DNA of 64,000 bases from Cyanobium sp. FACHB-13342 (GTDB lineage Bacteria > Cyanobacteriota > Cyanobacteriia > PCC-6307 > Cyanobiaceae): positions 106,021-170,020 of the forward strand of contig NZ_JACJRT010000001.1 in assembly GCF_014697415.1 (NCBI RefSeq). Reading direction: 5' to 3'. Each line of letters opens with the position of its first letter. The first letter of the stretch is position 1. The position numbers were made by a program, and so were the translations under genes. This document shows, one piece after another, positions 47,781-56,979 of the stretch. The notes below the pieces were generated by a model. The model searched no databases. It was not told where the DNA came from and saw only the letters and a program-made list of their open reading frames with translations.

Positions 47781-48233
47781 GGCCCATTCTTAGGATGTGA
47801 CTGTTGGGCAGTCCAATGGCTGCCGTCGGAACCTTGCAGAGTTCCGTCCAGCGGGAAGACCTGAAGAGAGACCTTGGGAGCCTGCCTCCCACCATTCGGC
47901 CTCCCGGTCTGCGACCACCCCTGACAGCACTGCCTTAGCCAACCCATCCCGGCTTCCGCCTCCGACCTTTCTTTTTGCTGGGTCGTCACCAGACGTGAGC
48001 TTCCGTCGACCCAGCCGTCGACTCCCCCTCTGGCTACAGACCCAGGCCGCTCAGACCCAGACCACTCAGGCCCAGTCCACTCAGACCAGTCCGAATCGTC
48101 CCGTTCGTTTCCCCTTCCGTCCACGCGCCCTGAGGCCCGTTCCCATCCGGCACGCTCCCCGCTGAGCCACGCCCCCTGAGGCACCCCCAGAGCCCATCCC
48201 CGTTTGCGCTCCGCTTCTCCATTCCCGTATCCC
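47781..48233 (+). other. Long rpoD upstream region without a recognised gene
   Basis: This 453-bp stretch separates the priA and rpoD starts. It should hold both promoters. No frame in it looks like a real protein. It contains the 15-bp repeat block reported separately (48037-48096). Several short palindromic segments are present, but I could not fix a -10/-35 pair with confidence. A long rpoD leader is therefore possible. Confidence 0.5.
48037..48096 (+). repeat. Tandem 15-bp repeats upstream of rpoD
   Basis: Three full units, CAGACCCAGGCCGCT (48037), CAGACCCAGACCACT (48052) and CAGGCCCAGTCCACT (48067), and a decayed fourth (48082-48096, one C lost). The unit is 15 bp, so a reading frame through it repeats every five codons (TQ-rich on the plus strand), but neither strand looks coding here. 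The last unit ends 137 bp before the rpoD start. Confidence 0.8.
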
Positions 48234-49583
<1,350 letters not shown>

Positions 49584-49979
49584 GTGGCCAGCTTGCAGGA
49601 GCTGCGCGGTCTCAGGACCGCGCCGGAGCTCGATGGCGACCAGCGCGGCCAGCTCATGCTCGAGTTGGAGCCGCGCCTCGCTGGCTGCGCGTGGTTCACC
49701 ATCGGGATCATGGCCCCCTCCTCGGCAGGGGCGATCACCGCCCTGCGGGCCACGGAAGCCCGGCTCCACTGGAGCGCCCTGGAGGCATCTCCCGCCGCCG
49801 AGATCCCGTCCCCCCAAGGGGCGGGCCCCGTGTTCCTGAAGGGCAACCAATCGACGGGACAGTTCAGCCTGCGCCAGGAGGACGGCCTGGGAACTGGAAT
49901 CCTGATCACCGGCCACGCCCCGGCCAACCCGGACGCCGAAGACACCTGGGGGCCCCTGCCCCTGGATTTCTTCAGCTGA
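49584..49979 (+). CDS. DUF1824 family protein
   Basis: A 131-residue protein starting with GTG directly after the rpoD stop (no gap). It matches DUF1824, a cyanobacterial/plastid-lineage family: LRGLRTAPELDGDQRGQL, WFTIGIMAPSSAGAITALR, and PVFLKGNQSTGQFSLRQEDGL with GILITGHA near the end. Function is unknown; the position after the main sigma factor seems conserved in picocyanobacteria from memory. No membrane segments. Confidence 0.87.
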   Translation: MASLQELRGLRTAPELDGDQRGQLMLELEPRLAGCAWFTIGIMAPSSAGAITALRATEARLHWSALEASPAAEIPSPQGAGPVFLKGNQSTGQFSLRQEDGLGTGILITGHAPANPDAEDTWGPLPLDFFS

Positions 49980-50051
49980 TCACGGTCTGGACTGAAGCCG
50001 CCGGAACGGTGAAGGCCACTCCTTAGGCTGGTCGGCTGTTATCTGGCACCG

Positions 50052-51002
50052 ATGGCCAACCCCCTGCGCATCGCCTCCCGCCGCAGCCAGCTGGCCATGG
50101 TGCAGACCCACTGGGTGCGCGATGAGCTGGCCAAGGCCCACGCGGGCCTGGAGATCAGAATCGAGGCCATGGCCACCCAGGGCGACAAGATCCTGGATGT
50201 GGCCCTGGCCAAGATCGGGGACAAGGGTCTGTTCACGAAGGAGCTGGAGGCCCAGATGTTGGTCAACCAGGCCGACATCGCCGTCCACAGCCTCAAGGAC
50301 CTGCCCACCAACCTCCCCGAAGGCCTGATGTTGGGCTGCATCACTGAGCGGGAGGATCCCGCCGATGCCCTCGTGGTGCACGCCAAGCACCAGGACAAAA
50401 CGCTGGCCACCCTGCCCGCTGGTGCCGTGGTGGGCACCAGCTCCCTGCGCCGCCTGGCCCAGCTGCGCCATCACTTCCCCCACCTGGTGTTCAAGGATGT
50501 GCGGGGCAACGTGATCACCCGGCTGGAGAAACTCGATGCCGGCGAGTACGACTGCCTGATCCTGGCGGCGGCCGGCCTGGGCCGGCTGGGACTCGGGGAT
50601 CGCATTCACGAGCTGATCGACCCCTCCATTTCGCTCCATGCCGTGGGCCAGGGGGCCCTCGGCATCGAGTGCCGCGCGGGCGATGCCACGGTGCTGGAGC
50701 AGATCAAGGTGCTCGAACACACCCCCACGGCGCGGCGCTGCCTGGCGGAGCGGGCCTTCCTGCGGGAACTGGAGGGTGGTTGCCAGGTGCCCATCGGTGT
50801 CAACACCCGCTTCGAGGGGGACACCCTGGTGCTCACGGGCATGGTGGCCAGCCTGGATGGTCTGCGCCTGATTCGGGACGAGGCCCGCGGTCCCCAGGAG
50901 GATCCGGAAGCCATCGGTATCGCCCTGGCCCATAGCTTGAAGGCCCAAGGTGCAGGAGAGATCCTGGAGGAGATCTTTGCAACGGTCCGGCCTGAAGCCT
51001 GA
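50052..51002 (+). CDS. hemC: Hydroxymethylbilane synthase (porphobilinogen deaminase)
   Basis: Joins four porphobilinogens into hydroxymethylbilane, serving heme, chlorophyll, siroheme and corrin synthesis. The 316-residue protein shows [15 protein letters not shown], the catalytic Asp segment [33 protein letters not shown] and the dipyrromethane-cofactor Cys in [13 protein letters not shown] (around residue 244). The ATG at 50052 is clear. The clc gene starts within its last 26 bp. Confidence 0.97.
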   Translation: MANPLRIASRRSQLAMVQTHWVRDELAKAHAGLEIRIEAMATQGDKILDVALAKIGDKGLFTKELEAQMLVNQADIAVHSLKDLPTNLPEGLMLGCITEREDPADALVVHAKHQDKTLATLPAGAVVGTSSLRRLAQLRHHFPHLVFKDVRGNVITRLEKLDAGEYDCLILAAAGLGRLGLGDRIHELIDPSISLHAVGQGALGIECRAGDATVLEQIKVLEHTPTARRCLAERAFLRELEGGCQVPIGVNTRFEGDTLVLTGMVASLDGLRLIRDEARGPQEDPEAIGIALAHSLKAQGAGEILEEIFATVRPEA

Positions 51003-52989
51003 AACCAGCCCCGACCCCGCTGAAGAGCAGGTCCCGGGTCCCGACGGCGAGGCGCGTGCCCTGCCTTACCAATGGAATCTGTTGGCCTGGGCCGCCCTCG
51101 TCGGGGTGGCCACGGGCCTGGCGGTGGTGGGATTCCATGAGTTGCTGGGCTTCATCAATAACGGACTGTTCGGCCCGTTTGTGGAGGGACTGCTGGCCGT
51201 GGGTCGCAATCCGCTGCCGGAGCTGCCCCCAGAGCTGCCGCCCCTGCCACCGGATACGGGCACGCCCCTGAAGGCTCTCCTGCAGGTGGGGCTTGGCGGT
51301 TTGGGCTTTCTGCCCCCCCCGCCGGCAGCCCCGGAACCGCCGCCCCTGCCCGTTTCCACCCTGCCCGACTGGATCAGCCTCTGGCCCGTGGTGGTGGTGC
51401 CGACCCTGGGGGGCCTGGCCGTGGGGCTGCTGCGGCGCTACGGCGGCGAGTTGGGCCCCGGGCTGCCGAGCCTGATGGCCATGGCCGACGGAGCCGTGCC
51501 CGCCAGCCCGCGCCTGCCCCTGCAGCGCCTGCTGGGGGCCTCCCTCAGCCTCGGCAGCGGAGCTTCCCTGGGCCCCGAGGGACCCAGCGTCGAGAGCGGC
51601 GGCAACATCGGCCTCTGGACCGCCCTGCGGGGCGGGCTGTCGCCCCAGAGCCAGAAAGCCCTGGTGGCCGCGGGGGTAGCCGCAGGCCTGGCCGCGGGCT
51701 TCAAAGCCCCGATTGCCGGTGTGTTTTTTGCCTTTGAGGGCAGCTTCAGTGCGATCCAGGGCCGCCCCAGCCTGCGGGCCGTGCTGGTGGCGGCCGTGGC
51801 CTCCTCCCTGGTGACCCAACTGCTGCTGGGCGACACTCCGATCCTGCGACTGCCCGCCTATGAGGTGCGCTCGCCACTGGAGTTGCCCCTGTACCTGGGT
51901 CTGGGGTTGGTGGCCAGCCTGATGTCGTGGGCGCTGGTGAGCCTGCTGGCGGCCGGCCGCAGCGAACGCCTGCAAACCTGGTTGGCCCAACTGCCCCCGG
52001 GCTTGCCCACGGCCCTGGGAGGCGCCTGCGTGGGCCTGATGGCCCTTGGCTTTCCCCAGGTGCTGGGCGTGGGCTACGACACGATTGAAGCCTTGTTGGG
52101 GAGTGACGGCGGCGTCCCCCTGTTCACGTTGCTGGCCCTGCTGGGAGTGAAACTGCTGGCCACCGGCATCAGCAACGCCACCGGCTTTGTGGGCGGCGGC
52201 TTCGCCCCCTCCCTGTTTCTGGGGGCGGTGCTGGGTAACTGCTACGGCCAGTTGCTCGGGGACAGCGGCCTGCACCTGCCGGTGGCCGAGCCCCCGGCCT
52301 ACGCCATGGTGGGCATGGCCGCCGTTCTGGCCGGTAGCGCCCGGGCCCCCCTCACAGCGCTATTGCTGCTGTTTGAACTCACCCGCGACATCCGCATCGT
52401 GCTTCCCCTGATGGCCGCCGCCGGTCTGAGTGCCGCCCTGGTGGAGCGCTGGCAGGGGCTGGCGGATCCGGGTCTGCTGGGCCCCGATCCCCTTGAAGAG
52501 CAGCGGCGGCGCCAACTGGCGGCCCTGCCGGTGGCCGACGCCTTCGAACCCGAGGCCCCCCTGGTGCTGCCCGCATCCCTACCGGCCGACCAGGCCCTGC
52601 GCCAGCTGGTGGAGGCCCACAGCCACTGCCTGGTGGTGGCGGATGGCAGCTGGGTGGTGGGGCTGGTCACCCTGCCGGATCTGCAGCGGGCCCTCAGTGC
52701 CGAACCGCGACACGGTGCGGACGGGACGGCTGTGATGCCGAGCCTGATTGCCTGTCGCCGCGGGGATCTGGTGTGGCTGCCGCTGGGCGCCCATCTCGCC
52801 CAACTGGAGGATCAACTCACCCCCAACGGCCTGCGCCAGGTGCCGGTGTTCGACGTGCCGGCCACAACCGCGGCCGCCCTACCCCACGGCCTCCCCAATC
52901 CCGGCCTGCCGGTGGCGTCCCTGCAGGGCATGGCTACCCGTGACGGCATGGCACGGGCCCTGGCCCGCCAGCTTCACCGCTGGGGCTGA
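50977..52989 (+). CDS. ClC-family chloride channel/transporter with CBS domains
   Basis: A 670-residue multi-pass ClC protein with a C-terminal CBS region ([24 protein letters not shown] and QVPVFDVP). Anion-site motifs are [15 protein letters not shown] (gating Glu in GPEGP), [15 protein letters not shown] and the Tyr/[16 protein letters not shown] region. In [16 protein letters not shown] the inner 'proton' Glu of exchangers is Gly, so it may be a channel or a non-classical antiporter. A Pro-rich loop (about residues 85-125) is inserted after the first helix. The TTG start (50977) has GGAGG six bases upstream; GTG at 50950 is an alternative. Confidence 0.88.
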   Translation: MQRSGLKPETSPDPAEEQVPGPDGEARALPYQWNLLAWAALVGVATGLAVVGFHELLGFINNGLFGPFVEGLLAVGRNPLPELPPELPPLPPDTGTPLKALLQVGLGGLGFLPPPPAAPEPPPLPVSTLPDWISLWPVVVVPTLGGLAVGLLRRYGGELGPGLPSLMAMADGAVPASPRLPLQRLLGASLSLGSGASLGPEGPSVESGGNIGLWTALRGGLSPQSQKALVAAGVAAGLAAGFKAPIAGVFFAFEGSFSAIQGRPSLRAVLVAAVASSLVTQLLLGDTPILRLPAYEVRSPLELPLYLGLGLVASLMSWALVSLLAAGRSERLQTWLAQLPPGLPTALGGACVGLMALGFPQVLGVGYDTIEALLGSDGGVPLFTLLALLGVKLLATGISNATGFVGGGFAPSLFLGAVLGNCYGQLLGDSGLHLPVAEPPAYAMVGMAAVLAGSARAPLTALLLLFELTRDIRIVLPLMAAAGLSAALVERWQGLADPGLLGPDPLEEQRRRQLAALPVADAFEPEAPLVLPASLPADQALRQLVEAHSHCLVVADGSWVVGLVTLPDLQRALSAEPRHGADGTAVMPSLIACRRGDLVWLPLGAHLAQLEDQLTPNGLRQVPVFDVPATTAAALPHGLPNPGLPVASLQGMATRDGMARALARQLHRWG

Positions 52990-53147
52990 AGTTGGGCTGA
53001 CAGGGCCTCAGCCGCGGGGTCGACCGCACTCAGCCGGGCCAGGATTCTCTCCAGATCGAGGGCCGACAGTTCCCCATCACTGGCCCACTTGAGCGTTGTG
53101 CTGATCTGGGGTTCGGCGGATTGGCGGGATGGGGAAGCCGGAGACAT
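52974..53147 (-). CDS. Small hypothetical protein
   Basis: A 57-residue frame convergent with clc, overlapping its last 16 bp. The C-terminal half (WASDGELSALDLERILARLS and [13 protein letters not shown]) looks like a helical domain; the start SPASPSRQSAEPQ is polar. The ATG at 53147 is preferred to one 15 codons upstream. No family recognised. Coding is likely because the amino-acid pattern is protein-like and the strand has no other gene there. Confidence 0.5.
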   Translation of the reverse strand: MSPASPSRQSAEPQISTTLKWASDGELSALDLERILARLSAVDPAAEALSAQLQPQR

Positions 53148-53279
53148 GAACGGGGACCTGAAGAGGCCCTCGGCCCCAGTGAAGGCCAACAAAGTACCGG
53201 TGAATCGGCCCGTTTCCGTGTTACTGGCAGCGATCTCCTGAATGTTTTCAGATGGGGCCGCAGCCCCCGAGGCCGCCGC

Positions 53280-53834
53280 TTAACGCTGAACGATCACCGG
53301 GGTGCCGACATCGACCAGGTCGAACAACTTGCGCACGTGCTCATGGAGCATCCGCACGCAGCCATTGGTGACGGCTGCCCGGGAGGTCACCGTCCAGGCC
53401 CAGGCCGAGGGGGTCCCATGGATCCCGTACTGGTTGGGACCGCTCTTTTGGAAGCCCATCCAGCGATCGCCCAGGGGCCCATTGGGGCCCACGGTGGCGT
53501 TGATCTTGCCGCTCTTGGTGCTCTGGTACTTGGGATTGACCACCTTGTTCTGGACCGTGAAGCGACCCACGGGGGTGGGGGTGCTGGGGTCCCCAATCGC
53601 CACGGGCCAGCTGCCGATGACCTTGCCATTGTCCCGCAGGCTGATGGTGCGCTTGCCCAGCTGCAGCAGGATTTCGCGGGTGTTCCCCTGGGCAGCGGGA
53701 GCCGCCGGAGCCTGCACAGGCTGGGGAACTGCGGGCTGGAGAGGTGCTGACTGGGCAAGCACCGCCTGGGCCAGAACGGGGCCTGCGGCCAGCATCGTGG
53801 CCGCCAGCCAGAAGGGGAGACGCGAGGCGTTCAC
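53280..53834 (-). CDS. L,D-transpeptidase (YkuD domain)
   Basis: A 184-residue exported enzyme that makes 3-3 cross-links or modifies peptidoglycan. It has a signal peptide (SRLPFWLAATMLAAGPVLAQA), a Pro/Gln/Ala linker, and the YkuD domain: ILLQLGKRTISLRDNGKVIG, PTPVGRFTVQNK, GIHGTPSAW and the active site TNGCVRM with His139, Cys159 and Arg161. The GTG at 53834 gives the signal peptide. It lies 14 bp downstream of the second pyrophosphatase gene. Confidence 0.92.
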   Translation of the reverse strand: MNASRLPFWLAATMLAAGPVLAQAVLAQSAPLQPAVPQPVQAPAAPAAQGNTREILLQLGKRTISLRDNGKVIGSWPVAIGDPSTPTPVGRFTVQNKVVNPKYQSTKSGKINATVGPNGPLGDRWMGFQKSGPNQYGIHGTPSAWAWTVTSRAAVTNGCVRMLHEHVRKLFDLVDVGTPVIVQR

Positions 53835-53848
53835 GGTTGGCTCCGGGC

Positions 53849-54436
53849 TCAGTTGACCAACTTGGCGTCGATGACGTGCAGATAGCGCCGCTCGCACTCC
53901 TTGATGATCCGCACGGCCTCGGCGGGCTCCAGGAAGCCGTTCACCTTGCAGGTGCCGGGCTTCTTGAGGTCCTTGTAGTGCTCCCAGTAGTACTGGGTTT
54001 CCTTCACCCACTGGGGGCCCAACTGGGTGTAGCTGGTGATGTGGTCCATGCGCTTGTCATCGGCCAGCACGGCGATCACCTTGTCGTCCACCTCGCCGCC
54101 ATCGTCGAAGGTCATGATGCCAATGATGCGGGCCTCCACCAGGGAGCCGGACACCAGGGGTTCGGTCACGCCCACGATCTCGATGTCGAGGGGATCGCCA
54201 TCCTCGTCCCAGGTGCGGGGAATGCAGCCGTAGGCAAAGGGGTAGGCCAGGGAGGAATAGCCCACCCGGTCGAGCTTGAGGTGGCCGGTCTCGGTGATCA
54301 GTTCGTATTTGTTGATCGTCATGGAGTTGAGCTCCACGATGGCGTTCAGACGCAGCTCGGCTTCATCGGCAAAGGCCGGCAGCACGTGCAGCAGGTTGAG
54401 CATCGTGCGGCTGGGGGCGTGGTCGATGTTCGCCAT
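53849..54436 (-). CDS. ppa: Inorganic pyrophosphatase, family I (intact active site)
   Basis: Hydrolyses PPi to drive biosynthetic reactions. The 195-residue protein has all family I active-site residues: IVELNSMTINKYELITE (Glu, Lys, Glu), LDRVGYSSLAYPFAYGCIP (Arg, Tyr, Tyr), the signature DEDGDPLDIEIVG, DDGGEVDDKVIAVL and EHYKDLKKPG. This is the usual cyanobacterial housekeeping form. A shorter paralogue with a lost Asp is encoded at 34679-35194. It precedes the L,D-transpeptidase gene and follows the M32 carboxypeptidase gene on the same strand. Confidence 0.95.
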   Translation of the reverse strand: MANIDHAPSRTMLNLLHVLPAFADEAELRLNAIVELNSMTINKYELITETGHLKLDRVGYSSLAYPFAYGCIPRTWDEDGDPLDIEIVGVTEPLVSGSLVEARIIGIMTFDDGGEVDDKVIAVLADDKRMDHITSYTQLGPQWVKETQYYWEHYKDLKKPGTCKVNGFLEPAEAVRIIKECERRYLHVIDAKLVN

Positions 54437-54469
54437 GGGCGCTGCTGGGCAACGGAATTGGGCGGCATC

Positions 54470-56002
54470 CTAAGGAGCCGTCTGCAGACGCTCCAGCTTG
54501 TCGCGTAGATAACGAAGGAAGGGGGCGGCGCTGAGGGGTTCCCCACTCACCTGCCGCACCAGATCTTCGGCATTGACGCTGCGGCCGTGGGGATAGACCC
54601 GTTGGCTCAGCCACTGGCGCAGCCTGGGCTCCTCCCCAGCGGCAATGGCCGTTTCGATCGCGCCGCTGCCCCCCAGCTCCCGCTCCATGGCTTCCGCCAA
54701 CTGGGCGCTGATCAGGTGGCCGAGGGCATAGGAGGGGAAGTAGCCAAACAGGCCCTCGGCCCAGTGGATGTCCTGAAGGCACCCCTCAGAGTCCGTCGCC
54801 GGCTGGATGCCAAGCAGGTCGTGCATCCGCTGATTCCACTGTTGCGGCAACTCCTCCACCGGCATCTCCTGCTCCAGCAGGGCCAACTCCAGCTCAAAGC
54901 GCAGCACGATGTGGAGGCCGTAGCTGAGTTCATCGGCCTCCACCCGGATCAGGCCAGGCTGAAGGGGATTGAGCGCGCGCCAGAAACCAACGGGCCCGTC
55001 CCACGGATCGCCGGCCGGCCCGGGGCAAAAACGGCCATGCCAGCGTTCGGCAAAGGCCCGGCTGCGGGCCACGCGGCACTCCCAGAACAGTGACTGCGAC
55101 TCATGCACGCCCATGGAGGTGGCCTCCCCCAGGGGCCAGGGGAAGTAGTGGTCGCCGGTGCGGGGCAGACCCTGCTCATAGAGCGAATGGCCCCATTCGT
55201 GGGCCGTGGCCAAAAAGGCCGAGAGCGGCTGGCCCGGCACCACCCGGGTGGTAATGCGGAAGTCCTGCGGCCCCACGGTGCAGGAGAAGGGATGGGCGGA
55301 GCGGGCGCGCTGGCAGAGGGCCCCATCCCAGCCCCAGCTCTCGAGCAGGTCGGCGCAGAGCTGCTCCTGAAGGGCCTCGGGCAGATCCGCTGGGGCGGGC
55401 TCGGCCTGGCCGGTGCCGGCCACCTGCTCCAGCAGCGCCGGTAGCTCCGCCTTGAGGGGGGCAAACAGCTCCTCCAGGCGCACCTTGCTCACATCGGGCT
55501 CGAAGGGTTGGGCCAGGATTTCCCAGGTGCTGCGTTGCACCGGCTCGGCGGCTGCCAACTGGCTGGCCTGCTGGCGGCGCAGGGCAACCAGCTCCTGCAG
55601 GGCTGGGGCGAAGGCACGGAAGTCGTCGCGAGCTCGAGCGTCCTGCCAGACGGCATTGCCCCGGGACTGGGCCTTGGCCAGGGCAGCCACCAGATCGGGA
55701 TCCAGGCACCGCTGGCGCTCCAGCTCCAGGCGCAGCAGCGCCAGGTTGCGGCGACGCTCAGGCGCCGCATCGGCACCGAGCTCGGCTTCCGCCGCTGCCA
55801 CCAGATCGGCGTATTCGGCGCTGCACTGACGCGCATGCAGCTGGCCGGCCAGCAGGGCCAGCTGGTCCCCCCGCCAGGGAGCCCCAGCGGCCGGCATCAC
55901 GGTGTTCTGGTCGTAGTAGAGGGCGCTGCTGATCGAGCCCAGCAGCCGCGTCTGGTGCAGGTGCTGATGAAGCTGGGCGAAGGCGGGTGCCGCGGCAGGC
56001 AT
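54470..56002 (-). CDS. M32-family carboxypeptidase (Taq type)
   Basis: A 510-residue zinc metallocarboxypeptidase. The zinc motif is HEWGH (about residues 262-266, in ATAHEWGHSLYEQG), with the third ligand Glu in MGVHESQSLFWE, the M32 hallmark. N-terminal helices (LHQHLHQTRLLGSISSALYY, DQNTVMPAAGAPWRG) also fit. It removes C-terminal residues from peptides in the cytosol. ATG at 56002; the open frame continues upstream but without family similarity. Confidence 0.93.
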   Translation of the reverse strand: MPAAAPAFAQLHQHLHQTRLLGSISSALYYDQNTVMPAAGAPWRGDQLALLAGQLHARQCSAEYADLVAAAEAELGADAAPERRRNLALLRLELERQRCLDPDLVAALAKAQSRGNAVWQDARARDDFRAFAPALQELVALRRQQASQLAAAEPVQRSTWEILAQPFEPDVSKVRLEELFAPLKAELPALLEQVAGTGQAEPAPADLPEALQEQLCADLLESWGWDGALCQRARSAHPFSCTVGPQDFRITTRVVPGQPLSAFLATAHEWGHSLYEQGLPRTGDHYFPWPLGEATSMGVHESQSLFWECRVARSRAFAERWHGRFCPGPAGDPWDGPVGFWRALNPLQPGLIRVEADELSYGLHIVLRFELELALLEQEMPVEELPQQWNQRMHDLLGIQPATDSEGCLQDIHWAEGLFGYFPSYALGHLISAQLAEAMERELGGSGAIETAIAAGEEPRLRQWLSQRVYPHGRSVNAEDLVRQVSGEPLSAAPFLRYLRDKLERLQTAP

Positions 56003-56487
56003 GGGGGCATCAGGGCCAGTGGGGCCAGCATGGCGCGGGGAGGCAGGCCAGCACGGTGGTTCGGGAACAGGCCCATCCGGCAGGCCGCCACTACCCCCAA
56101 AGGACCGTAACTTGAAGTTGAGGGGAGGGCGGGTCCCAACCCGATCCTCACCCCCCAAAGAGTCCGGCCAGGGCTGTCCCTGAGCCGGTGTACAGAGCGG
56201 AGGTGCGCCCCAGATGCGTCAACCCAACGTGAACGTGATGGCGCGGCGCGAACGCCATCCCAAAGCCGCAGAGAGCCATAGGCCAGTTCTGATTCCCGCG
56301 TTCTCCAACCTTGGGCTGCACAGCCCGAGCTGAGATCACAGCCGAGAAGGTCAAGCCCCGAGCATCTCTTCTCCGAGACGTGATCCCCTTTCCTGTCCTG
56401 CCAGGCCCCAAGCAGGCCATGCGTGATCCACAGACACCCGACCCAATCCAGCCCCAGATGCCAAGGCCGTGATCCGCAACCGGTGCA
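56003..56487. other. Gene-free region with several hairpins
   Basis: No frame on either strand in this ~485 bp looks like a real protein. It holds several clean inverted repeats: CCGGC/GCCGG with inner AGGG/CCCT (56164-56188), GATGGCG/CGCCATC (56237-56259) and GGGCTG/CAGCCC (56313-56326). With the terminator at 56488-56513 it could be a structured RNA or a pair of UTRs. It does not show the signature sequences of tmRNA, RNase P, SRP RNA or a tRNA that I know. Confidence 0.4.
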
Positions 56488-56513
56488 AAGGCGCCCCCCA
56501 CGGGGCGCCTTTT
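56488..56513 (-). terminator. Rho-independent terminator, possibly bidirectional
   Basis: Perfect 10-bp stem: AAGGCGCCCC (56488-56497) pairs with GGGGCGCCTT (56502-56511) around a 4-nt loop. Short T-runs follow on both strands. On the minus strand it lies 41 bp after the stop of the ArsR-family gene, which it probably terminates. On the plus strand it could end a transcript from the gene-free region. Confidence 0.75.
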
Positions 56514-56554
56514 GAACGCTCCAGGGACGAGGCGAGGCCGGGGTGGTGGCGGGC

Positions 56555-56893
56555 TCAGAGCGACTGGAGCTGGGCAAGCTGGCTCTGGAGTCGCTGGCGC
56601 AGCCTGGTCTGCACGAGGGCACAGAGATCGTCGACCAGCTCCCCCTCCGCCCGCCAGATCGTGCGGACGCCCTCGCGGTCGCAGCACACCAGACCGGCCC
56701 TCTGCAGCTGACCCAACTGGCGGCTGATGTGGGACTGGGAAAACCCGGTGGCCGCGATCAGGGAGGCCACATCCCTGGGCCCCTGCCGGAGCTGACAGAG
56801 CAGCTGGAGCCGGGCCGGCTCACTGAGCAGCCGGAAGAACTGGCTGTACTCCTCCAGCAACTGGGGAGAGGGCAGGGAACCGGCGGCCGCCAT
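56555..56893 (-). CDS. ArsR/SmtB-family repressor, probably persulfide-responsive
   Basis: A 112-residue winged-helix repressor: FFRLLSEPARLQLLCQL, then the HTH ATGFSQSHISRQLGQLQRAG and the wing DREGVRTIWRAEG. Cysteines are 33, 70, 71 and 91. Cys33 is in the position of the sensing Cys in the SqrR/BigR branch (in RLxxLC). The second SqrR Cys does not align exactly, and the metal motif ELCVCDL is absent. It is divergent from a persulfide dioxygenase/rhodanese gene, so sensing of sulfane sulfur is the best guess (inference). An operator-like repeat lies 10 bp upstream of its start. Confidence 0.85.
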   Translation of the reverse strand: MAAAGSLPSPQLLEEYSQFFRLLSEPARLQLLCQLRQGPRDVASLIAATGFSQSHISRQLGQLQRAGLVCCDREGVRTIWRAEGELVDDLCALVQTRLRQRLQSQLAQLQSL

Positions 56894-56902
56894 TGCAACG
56901 CT

Positions 56903-56922
56903 TTATGACGCTACACGCATCA
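56903..56922 (+). promoter_or_regulatory. Operator-like site 1 (ArsR-type)
   Basis: The element starts TTATGACGCTA and shares the pattern TTATGNNGCTANNNNCATNA with a second copy 55 bp away. It lies 10 bp upstream of the repressor start codon, where binding would block repressor transcription (autoregulation). Confidence 0.5.
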
Positions 56923-56957
56923 TGCCGCCAGCCGGCCGGGCATGGCGAGCTCCGCCT

Positions 56958-56977
56958 TTATGCGGCTATCGTCATAA
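56958..56977 (+). promoter_or_regulatory. Operator-like site 2 (ArsR-type)
   Basis: TTATGCGGCTATCGTCATAA, with terminal palindrome TTATG/CATAA, is a direct copy of site 1's pattern. It ends two bases before the ATG (56980) of the persulfide dioxygenase gene, so a bound repressor would cover the start region. Confidence 0.55.
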
Positions 56978-56979
56978 GC

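Noticed and set aside
47797..48165. Possible protein with TQ-repeats upstream of rpoD
   Set aside because: The repeat is visible at DNA level, the rest of the translation is not protein-like, and no start signal is present.
55897..56622. 241-codon minus-strand frame across the gene-free region
   Set aside because: Composition is random-like (Arg/Ser/Trp/Gly), it overlaps the M32 gene and the ArsR gene, and the terminator stem sits inside it.
56555..56893. Arsenic-responsive repressor, because arsS and an ArsC-like gene are in the window
   Set aside because: arsS and the ArsC-like gene are kilobases away, the ELCVCDL metal motif is missing, and the divergent gene is a persulfide dioxygenase.
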